NCBI GenBank assembly: GCA_016839865.1
Contig: JAEOTN010000249.1
Location: 1-5,132 of the forward strand
From: Promethearchaeota archaeon
GTDB taxonomy: Archaea; Asgardarchaeota; Lokiarchaeia; Sigynarchaeales; MK-D1
DNA length: 5,132 bases
Direction: 5' to 3'
Shown: positions 1-4,764 of the stretch, one piece after another
Numbering within the stretch: the stretch's first letter is position 1
How the letters are laid out: each line of letters begins with the position of its first letter
The notes under the pieces: generated by a model
What the model was told of the DNA's origin: nothing
Database searches by the model: none
Seen by the model: the letters and a program-made list of their open reading frames with translations, nothing else
Position numbers and translations under genes: made by a program

Positions 1-1016
1 GGATCATCCCCAGCTCCTGCATTATCTATTTGTTCTGTGAATCCCAATACAACTTCCATTTGATCGGGTTCAAATTGCGAACCTCCTCTGGGGGTTGGTT
101 CTGGCTCTGGCACTGGTTCGGATGTTACAAGTTCGGACTTTGAAGCATGTTGCGAATCTAAAGATTCACCGCGACCTGAAGTTTTTCCTTTAGGCGCAGA
201 TCTTCTCTTTCGGACTAGGACCACTGTAGTAACACCTAAAACAATCACACCACCACCTATCACATAATAAATTGGTGGAATTGGCGGAGCGGGAGGTGGA
301 CCAAATACGCTTTCTATCAGTGTAATATTTGCAATTCCAATAGTTACATCTGTCCCAACTTGTTTTTTTGTATATTCAAATTCCTCTCTGAGTCCTAAGC
401 TACAATTAAGGTCAAGTGTATCATTTGAATATTGACCCGCTACTTTCCCTGATAGGCGTAGACTCCCACCAGTTGTGTCAACATCCATATCCTCATCAAA
501 AGATGACCCATAAAAATCTGCAAAATTTTGTTCGTTTCCACCATCAACAACTGTAAAGGGTAGCAAGAATATTTGATGTAGATTCCTCCAATTCAGCGCG
601 GGATTTGATTCATTTCCAAATGCATCATAATAATCATTTCCAGACAGGTTGAATTCAAAATAATCCTTGATATCCAGACTTCCATCAAAATCAACTTCAT
701 ACCATTCTGAGATATTGCCAGAAATGCTACCATCTAAGCTAAGAGACGGAAGTTCTTTAATTATTCTCACTTCCCATAGATCTCCAATTTCAGGATCATA
801 AAACGGTACGGGAATCATCCAATCGCCCATCCCCCACCATTCATTGACCTTCCATGTAAAATTGGATCCCGGGGTCAATTCAGGAGCAAAATATGCAGTT
901 ACAGGATCTTCTGCAGTTGCAGCATTCCCGAAAATTGGAGTTGTTGAAATGAGAACAAAAATTGAGCATACACACAATAGAACTAAACTCTTCTTCATTG
1001 ATTTATTGCGATTCAT
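1..1016 (-). CDS. Type I membrane surface protein, C-terminus cut by window edge
   Basis: The frame is open for 338 codons from the ATG at 1016 to the left edge, with no stop, so the protein is partial. Seen in sequence: a basic N-terminus (KSMKKS) and hydrophobic core at residues 10-30 form a signal peptide. The ectodomain (about 35-238) is rich in aromatic and acidic residues and has seven N-x-S/T sequons (N52, N101, N123, N135, N198, N204, N230). A proline stalk GPPPAPPIPPI (239-249) leads into one membrane helix (about 250-268), followed by RKRR stop-transfer residues. The tail from about 273 is low in complexity, with a PVPEPEPTP stretch. Inference: an exported, glycosylated surface protein with its C-terminus in the cytoplasm. 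I do not recognise the ectodomain family. Start 1016 is favoured because a TATA box lies 26 nt upstream (leaderless); M7 at 998 is the alternative. It follows the 341-residue membrane-protein gene on the same strand but appears to have its own promoter. Confidence 0.85.
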   Translation of the reverse strand, partial: MNRNKSMKKSLVLLCVCSIFVLISTTPIFGNAATAEDPVTAYFAPELTPGSNFTWKVNEWWGMGDWMIPVPFYDPEIGDLWEVRIIKELPSLSLDGSISGNISEWYEVDFDGSLDIKDYFEFNLSGNDYYDAFGNESNPALNWRNLHQIFLLPFTVVDGGNEQNFADFYGSSFDEDMDVDTTGGSLRLSGKVAGQYSNDTLDLNCSLGLREEFEYTKKQVGTDVTIGIANITLIESVFGPPPAPPIPPIYYVIGGGVIVLGVTTVVLVRKRRSAPKGKTSGRGESLDSQHASKSELVTSEPVPEPEPTPRGGSQFEPDQMEVVLGFTEQIDNAGAGDD

Positions 1017-1036
1017 AATTTCGTATCAAGGAGAAT

Positions 1037-1046
1037 CCTTATAAGG
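1037..1046 (-). promoter_or_regulatory. TATA box of the surface-protein gene
   Basis: The palindromic CCTTATAAGG is centred about 26 nt upstream of the ATG at 1016. That matches the archaeal TATA-to-start distance, so the transcript would begin at or next to the ATG. No Shine-Dalgarno sequence is seen between the box and the ATG, which fits a leaderless mRNA. No clear BRE is seen upstream. Confidence 0.5.
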
Positions 1047-1091
1047 ATGAGCATTAGCCAGAGATTTAATTACCTCTAATCTCGATTTTCT

Positions 1092-2117
1092 TCATTCTTT
1101 TTCCGAGTTCGATTTTTTCTTTTTTGATTTCTCAACGATGGTTCCAATAAGCATTGATAGCCCCATTAATACTGCAAGAGAACCAATGGATGCGAGTAAG
1201 GACAAAATTTGGTTTGTGATAATGAGGGAATATCCCATATCACCGAATATAATGATACCACATAACACGAAAACTAAGAAATTCACTAATGGACCCTTGA
1301 ACCATGTAAAATCCATATTAGCAAAGCTGAAAAATGTTTCTTTATCCTTTTTCAATGTTCGATTCCAGTAATAATTGAATGAGATAAAAAACACTACATA
1401 TACGCAATATAATCCAAAATCAATATAATTCATGTTAAAGGATATATCCTCATCAATCATTTTTGTAAAAAGAAAGACTCCAAAAACCACTAAAAGTATC
1501 GTTCCATAAAAGTTGAATTGACCATTAAATCTACGAATTGCATGCATTCGTTGTTGTTCTTGAAATTTTATTTTTGTTGGATTCAATCCTAAAGGATAAA
1601 TCAAGGTTTCCTTTAATTTGAGATAGCCAGAGTAATCAGAACACACTATTCGCATAGGAAAAAGTTTTACTTTATCTCCCTCATCATGATAGAAATTGAA
1701 ACAGATTGAAATTCCTTTCCATAAACCCTCCCCGCATTCTATGTCAACTTCTTCAATATCCTCGTTATTTACCCATATTAGAAAATTATCAAGATGAAAA
1801 ATCTCTGATATCGGAGTAATCCCATCTTCTTTCAAGTAGTTCAGGTTTAATCCCATGAAGAAGACACGATAATTCGTAACTATCTCGATTTCATTATATT
1901 CGTAATATTTCTTCTTGCCCCCCTGAAAAATTCCATAGTTTTTCTCCGTAATTTGAAAAAATTTCTTTGGAATAGCATCTGGATCGTGATACTTTGCCAA
2001 TTCATCAATCCAGAGGATCTTTTTCTCGCTATACTTATTGATATGTAGAATTTCTTCGGCTTCTCGTAATTTTAAATAGGGAATTAGGTCTACTTTTAGT
2101 TGTTCAGTTTCGTCCAT
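1092..2117 (-). CDS. Four-helix membrane protein with N-terminal PH-like domain
   Basis: This 341-residue protein belongs to no family I can name. There is no signal peptide. Residues 1-195 look soluble and 196-330 are membranous, with four hydrophobic segments at about 201-220, 231-251, 274-294 and 303-327. The last is followed by a lysine-rich cytosolic tail (KSKKKKSNSEKE). In the soluble half, ILWIDEL (34-40) followed by YEYNEIEIVTNYRVFF (72-87) resembles the pattern of bacterial PH domains (a 'vTnyRv' strand after a 'vlw' strand), as in YdbS/bPH-type membrane proteins. That assignment is inferred from pattern only. If right, both termini face the cytosol and the domain would bind lipid or partner proteins near the membrane. 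The ATG at 2117 is supported by GGGAGGG 11 nt upstream. The gene is divergent from the ASH-like gene, and the surface-protein gene starts 75 bp downstream. Confidence 0.85.
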   Translation of the reverse strand: MDETEQLKVDLIPYLKLREAEEILHINKYSEKKILWIDELAKYHDPDAIPKKFFQITEKNYGIFQGGKKKYYEYNEIEIVTNYRVFFMGLNLNYLKEDGITPISEIFHLDNFLIWVNNEDIEEVDIECGEGLWKGISICFNFYHDEGDKVKLFPMRIVCSDYSGYLKLKETLIYPLGLNPTKIKFQEQQRMHAIRRFNGQFNFYGTILLVVFGVFLFTKMIDEDISFNMNYIDFGLYCVYVVFFISFNYYWNRTLKKDKETFFSFANMDFTWFKGPLVNFLVFVLCGIIIFGDMGYSLIITNQILSLLASIGSLAVLMGLSMLIGTIVEKSKKKKSNSEKE

Positions 2118-2128
2118 TTTTGGATTTA

Positions 2129-2135
2129 CCCTCCC
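2129..2135 (-). promoter_or_regulatory. Shine-Dalgarno site of the PH-like membrane protein gene
   Basis: GGGAGGG lies 11 nt before the ATG at 2117 on the minus strand. It decides the start and shows that this gene, unlike its neighbours, probably has a leadered mRNA. Confidence 0.55.
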
Positions 2136-2160
2136 TTATTTTCATATATTACTATCCGAG

Positions 2161-2166
2161 TATAAA
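2161..2166 (-). promoter_or_regulatory. Candidate TATA box of the PH-like membrane protein gene
   Basis: TTTATA on the minus strand would place transcription start near 2138, giving a leader of about 20 nt that just includes the GGGAGGG site. A second candidate, AATATATG at 2143-2150, would give an almost leaderless mRNA and so explain the Shine-Dalgarno site less well. Confidence 0.35.
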
Positions 2167-2239
2167 TGCTTAACTTGTTGTGTTAGGTGATTGGTTCTTG
2201 ATTTCCACCCTTATAATTAGACCAAAATCCACCCTTTGC

Positions 2240-2248
2240 TTTTATATT
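2240..2248 (+). promoter_or_regulatory. TATA box of the ASH-like gene
   Basis: TTTTATATT is centred at 2244, 26 nt before the ATG at 2270, with no Shine-Dalgarno sequence in between. This implies a leaderless transcript and argues for the ATG at 2270 over the GTG at 2180, which lies upstream of this box. Confidence 0.5.
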
Positions 2249-2269
2249 GCTGAGATCCATTGTGTGTGT

Positions 2270-2659
2270 ATGGTACTAGAAGTAGATCCAAAAAAAATCG
2301 ATTTTGGTAGTTTAAAACTCTATCCAACTGATTTCTATCCCAAGTCCATAAAATTATCTGAATCTATTAAATTCACATTGAAGAATATAGGAACATGTGC
2401 AGGAGAAATAAGTTTAGAGATAGCGGGACGGAGTAAATCATCTAAACATTTTTACATATTATATCCATCAAACCTGAAATCAGAACTAGTAATAAATCCT
2501 GGAGAAGTGATTAATTTACAAGTACAAGCAAGAACATTGGAATCTATAGGAATACAGAGGGCCAAAATAAAGATTACCGGGAATTTTTTAGGAAAAACAG
2601 TTTATGAAACAATTAATATCAAGTGCGATATAAAAAAGGCATTTCATGGCTTGAAATAA
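2270..2659 (+). CDS. Small ASH/MSP-like beta-sandwich protein
   Basis: This 129-residue protein has no signal peptide or membrane segment, so it is probably cytosolic. Its sequence follows the consensus of the ASH (ASPM/SPD-2/Hydin) and MSP immunoglobulin-like fold: VDPKKIDFGSL at 5-15 (first strand and FG turn), IKFTLKNIG at 33-41 (the 'f.l.N.g' core), INPGEVINLQVQA at 75-87 (the PGE turn and next strand) and GIQRAKIKITG at 94-104 (last strands). The domain fills almost the whole protein, so it is probably a stand-alone adaptor or binding module. Such domains mediate protein-protein contacts in eukaryotic centrosome and cilium proteins and also occur in bacterial proteins. The assignment is by pattern only. 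An in-frame GTG at 2180 would add 30 residues but lies upstream of the TATA box. The gene is divergent from the PH-like membrane protein gene and convergent with the OsmC gene. Confidence 0.8.
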   Translation: MVLEVDPKKIDFGSLKLYPTDFYPKSIKLSESIKFTLKNIGTCAGEISLEIAGRSKSSKHFYILYPSNLKSELVINPGEVINLQVQARTLESIGIQRAKIKITGNFLGKTVYETINIKCDIKKAFHGLK

Positions 2660-2674
2660 AAATAAGAAAAAGAG
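2653..2674 (-). terminator. T-rich terminator of the OsmC gene
   Basis: Read on the minus strand, about 25 nt after the OsmC stop codon, the sequence has T-runs of five, five and three (CTCTTTTTCTTATTTTTATT). This is a typical archaeal oligo-T termination signal, with no stem required. Confidence 0.45.
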
Positions 2675-2715
2675 GATTTTAATTTGTTAGAAATTGTTTT
2701 ATTCTTTGTATTTTA
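2674..2715 (+). terminator. T-rich terminator of the ASH-like gene
   Basis: Several short T-runs (TTTT, TTT, TTTT, TTT, TTTT) follow the stop codon at 2657-2659 with no strong hairpin, as expected for archaeal termination. The tract runs into the 3' end of the convergent OsmC gene. Confidence 0.4.
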
Positions 2716-3124
2716 AAGTTATATCCATATCACATGCTTTAGCACAAAGTACGCCAACTGGGCAACCCGCTAAGGTTTTATCCAATAATTCTTGGCATTT
2801 TTCTGCACCAGCAGGGCTTCTGACGGTCACTTTAGCTTCGAAGGCTGTAATAGTTGGAGCACCCTCAGGTACCATTGCCTTCATCTTAATGGAAAGGTGT
2901 TTGAGTTCTACCTTTTCACCCATTGCCTTTAAGGCATAAATTGTAATAATACAGTCTGCTAGTGCCATTACCATTAATTCTACTGCACTAGTACCTTGAT
3001 CATAGCCACCCTTTGCAGGCGGTAGGTCACATACCATTCCATGTCCCCGAGTATCGGTTACCATAGTTTGATAACGCTTTATCAGAGTTGCTTCTGCTTT
3101 GAATTCACCCATAGTTTTACACAT
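2699..3124 (-). CDS. OsmC/Ohr-family redox protein
   Basis: This 141-residue protein has the normal length of the OsmC family, thiol-dependent peroxidases that reduce organic hydroperoxides in the cytosol as dimers. The family landmarks are visible: a DLPPAKGGYDQGTSAVEL stretch (33-50) leading to the first reactive cysteine in ALADC (C58), and the second in AGCPV (C121). It is therefore likely to be redox-active, though many archaeal OsmC-like proteins have no proven substrate. The family usually has P where this protein has A47 (SPVEL-like motif). Four further cysteines are present (C2, C32, C110, and the C127/C131 pair just after the CPV motif), more than usual. The ATG at 3124 is the first start; the ATG at 3112 (MGEF) fits homologue length about as well. 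It is a single gene, convergent with the ASH-like gene. A dyad over its promoter suggests regulation. Confidence 0.92.
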   Translation of the reverse strand: MCKTMGEFKAEATLIKRYQTMVTDTRGHGMVCDLPPAKGGYDQGTSAVELMVMALADCIITIYALKAMGEKVELKHLSIKMKAMVPEGAPTITAFEAKVTVRSPAGAEKCQELLDKTLAGCPVGVLCAKACDMDITLKYKE

Positions 3125-3136
3125 CTTGGTTTTCGA

Positions 3137-3156
3137 TGTAGAGTTTATGTTCTACA
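3137..3156 (-). promoter_or_regulatory. Dyad over the OsmC promoter, candidate operator
   Basis: A perfect 6-bp inverted repeat, TGTAGA and TCTACA, is separated by 8 bp. The spacer, read on the minus strand, is ACATAAAC, a weak TATA-like element 22 nt before the ATG at 3124. A repressor bound here would block TBP. The regulator is unknown. A stronger TATA-like stretch (TTTTATAG, about 3176-3183) could instead serve the gene with a leader of about 30 nt, putting the dyad in the early transcribed region. Confidence 0.35.
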
Positions 3157-3176
3157 ATTAAATCATAACCGTATAC

Positions 3177-3183
3177 TATAAAA
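3177..3183 (+). promoter_or_regulatory. TATA-like box in the OsmC/DUF134 intergenic region
   Basis: TATAAAA on the plus strand predicts transcription start near 3206, about 33 nt before a small plus-strand ORF. Its complement can also be read as a TATA-like element towards the OsmC gene, so its direction is not decided. Confidence 0.3.
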
Positions 3184-3238
3184 GGATTTTGTGATATCAT
3201 TACATAAAAACGGAGATAGGGAGAATTGGGTGGAGAAT

Positions 3239-3358
3239 ATGAGAAATAGCAATCCCACTGCAAAGGAGATCCAAGTTTTATTAGTTATGTTATTAGAGCT
3301 ATCTAGTGCGTTCGTGCCTATTTTCAGATATCGTCAGGGCAATTTTGATTGTCTTTGA
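3239..3358 (+). CDS. Possible 39-residue small protein
   Basis: I do not recognise this ORF. It starts at the ATG at 3239 with GGGTGGAG (3228-3235) just upstream and a TATAAAA box at 3177-3183, so it has plausible transcription and translation signals. The product has a hydrophilic start (MRNSNPTAKE), a hydrophobic leucine-rich helix (about 11-29) and a short basic/polar end (FRYRQGNFDCL), so it could be a small membrane or helical peptide. Its last 35 bases overlap the 3' end of the convergent DUF134 gene. It could equally be a chance ORF, or the intact beginning of a gene that has decayed. The 199-bp stretch from 3125 to 3323 otherwise holds only the promoter elements listed. Confidence 0.25.
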   Translation: MRNSNPTAKEIQVLLVMLLELSSAFVPIFRYRQGNFDCL

Positions 3359-3833
3359 GTCTACGTTCACCTACTTCCCGTAATAAATGATATATATTGG
3401 GTGAATTACATGTCGTGTTCGAGCAGATTACTCCCTCCAACGGTAACAAATTGTCCAAATCTTTAATTGTCTCAGTTTTAGGAAAGAGTTCATGATCGCA
3501 ATCCATGCATCCATATCCATATTTGAAGGTAGGATTGTTCCCAAAAACGAGATGAATAGTTTTCCCGTCAAACAATGCACGAGTAATTTTTTGATGCGCC
3601 TTGTCCAAAATGCGGTGGAAAGTTGTCTGAGAAATGTTCATGAATTTTGCACCGTCAGTTTGGGATTTATTTTCCAAATGACTTAACCGCATCGCCTCAA
3701 GTTCATCAAAAGTGAGATCTTCCCTTGGATAATCCTCACTGATAAGCCCCGCTTGGGGATTAAAGAAATGGATTAGTCCTCTCGGTTCATGCCAGATTGT
3801 TCTGTCTGTTTTTTTTCCTGGTATACTACTCAA
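3324..3833 (-). CDS. DUF134 helix-turn-helix protein with C-terminal Cys4 tail
   Basis: The core matches DUF134 (COG1342), small predicted DNA-binding proteins found beside MinD/ferredoxin ATPases. Numbering is from a TTG start at 3833 (169 residues). Family marks are the TIWHEPRG...FFNPQAG start, LTFDELEAMRLSHLE (40-54), and the SQTDGAKFMNISQTTFHRIL helix-turn-helix (about 57-76) ending in ALFDGKTIHL. Beyond the core is a tail with CMDC (109-112) and CSNTTC (137-142), resembling a zinc ribbon. Inference: a regulator, possibly of this operon or of metal or Fe-S metabolism. The start is uncertain: no ATG precedes residue 49. TTG codons occur at 3884 and 3833, but family alignment and GGAG spacing favour an ATA at 3824 (see findings). 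It overlaps the upstream ATPase stop by 8 bases at the TTG, implying translational coupling. Confidence 0.88.
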   Translation of the reverse strand: MSSIPGKKTDRTIWHEPRGLIHFFNPQAGLISEDYPREDLTFDELEAMRLSHLENKSQTDGAKFMNISQTTFHRILDKAHQKITRALFDGKTIHLVFGNNPTFKYGYGCMDCDHELFPKTETIKDLDNLLPLEGVICSNTTCNSPNIYHLLREVGERRLKDNQNCPDDI

Positions 3834-4764
3834 CTCCTTGTATAATTTTATTTGTGAGTTTTGTTGCAATATTATGTAATGCAATACTAGCAGGACAATC
3901 CTTATTGAATATGTATACAGGAAGACCTTTCACAATTGCTTTAGGAATAGTCATATCCATCGGGATCTCTCCTAAAATCTCGATAGAATTCTCCTTAGCA
4001 TATTCGATTATTGCCTTATAACCCTCTTTCCACATATCGGCTTTATTGATGATAATTCCATGTTTTCGCCGAAGCTGTTGTAACATTTGTATCGCACGAT
4101 CTGCATCATGCAAGGCGGTTGATGTGGGCTCTACGATTACGATCACATAGCCTAGATCAGTCACAGTAGCAATCACGGGACAACCCACTCCAGGAGGTCC
4201 GTCAATAAGTGCAATTTGGAGATTTTCAGTCTCAAGCGTTGAAGTAACGATCTTCTTTATTTCTGTTACCAATTTTCCGGAGGTTTGTGCACCTAAAACT
4301 GTTTCACCCCAAACAATTTGGAATCCATATTTTGTTCGTTCATGCGATATAGTTCCACTATCAATTGCATGGATTTCAAATGCGTGTTCTGGACATAATT
4401 CTTTACATGCACCGCATCCTTCACAGGCAATTGAATCCACGATTGGGGTTTGTTTCTCATTATCCCAACTTAATGAATGGAATTTGCAGAATTCCTCGGT
4501 TATGCATTTTTTGCAGTGAATACATATATCAGGTAAAAATTTGGATTTCTCTGTGGTTTGGATGGTACTTTGATGCAAAATTTCTCCGGATTTAAAGAGT
4601 AATCCGAGATTTGGAGCATCTACATCACAATCTGCAACCAGCATTTTCGTTCCTAGTTCATGGAAGATAACCCCTAAGGAAGCGCTTATCGTTGTTTTAC
4701 CAACCCCTCCTTTACCACTAATCACACCAATTTTATAAACAGATTTTTCGGAAGGAGCAATCAT
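3826..4764 (-). CDS. MinD-superfamily ATPase with inserted ferredoxin domain
   Basis: This full-length 312-residue protein belongs to the MinD/Mrp group of P-loop ATPases with a ferredoxin insert (COG1149), thought to act in Fe-S or metal-cofactor handling in anaerobes; no substrate is proven. Seen in order: deviant Walker A GKGGVGKTT (17-25) with the signature lysine K18, the switch I motif DCDVDAPNL (45-53), the ferredoxin insert (about 78-135), Walker B LIDGPPGVGCP (186-196), and the C-terminal half with IINKADMW (237-244), the nucleotide-base contact region. The second cluster motif is canonical: C114, C117, C120, C124-P. The first is C81, C84, C87, C93, with five residues rather than three before the last cysteine. 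C195 follows Walker B, as is common in this group. The ATG at 4764 forms an ATGA overlap with the upstream ATPase stop and has AGGAGG 10 nt upstream. It is the second gene of the operon. Confidence 0.93.
   Translation of the reverse strand: MIAPSEKSVYKIGVISGKGGVGKTTISASLGVIFHELGTKMLVADCDVDAPNLGLLFKSGEILHQSTIQTTEKSKFLPDICIHCKKCITEEFCKFHSLSWDNEKQTPIVDSIACEGCGACKELCPEHAFEIHAIDSGTISHERTKYGFQIVWGETVLGAQTSGKLVTEIKKIVTSTLETENLQIALIDGPPGVGCPVIATVTDLGYVIVIVEPTSTALHDADRAIQMLQQLRRKHGIIINKADMWKEGYKAIIEYAKENSIEILGEIPMDMTIPKAIVKGLPVYIFNKDCPASIALHNIATKLTNKIIQGVE
3834..3837 (-). promoter_or_regulatory. Shine-Dalgarno site that decides the DUF134 start
   Basis: GGAG (within ACAAGGAG) sits inside the last codons of the upstream ATPase. 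It directly abuts the TTG at 3833, which is too close for initiation there, but lies 9 nt before the ATA at 3824, a normal spacing. Confidence 0.4.

Noticed and set aside
844..1044. Plus-strand ORF opposite the surface-protein signal region
   Set aside because: It is antisense to a protein with a clear signal peptide and sequons, and its translation shows no domain.
1060..1077. Imperfect palindrome AGAGATTTAATTACCTCT as terminator or operator
   Set aside because: Only the outer four base pairs and one inner pair match, and no T-run follows on the minus strand.
2180..2269. N-terminal extension of the ASH-like protein from a GTG at 2180
   Set aside because: It lies upstream of a well-placed TATA box, the added residues do not look like a domain or clean signal peptide, and the ATG at 2270 starts just before the conserved first strand.
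3200..3323. Terminator of the DUF134 operon
   Set aside because: No convincing T-run or hairpin is seen on the minus strand after the stop at 3324, so none is listed.
3825..3884. DUF134 start at the TTG at 3884
   Set aside because: It would overlap the upstream ATPase by 59 bases, and the added residues are just that gene read in another frame, with no match to the DUF134 N-terminus.
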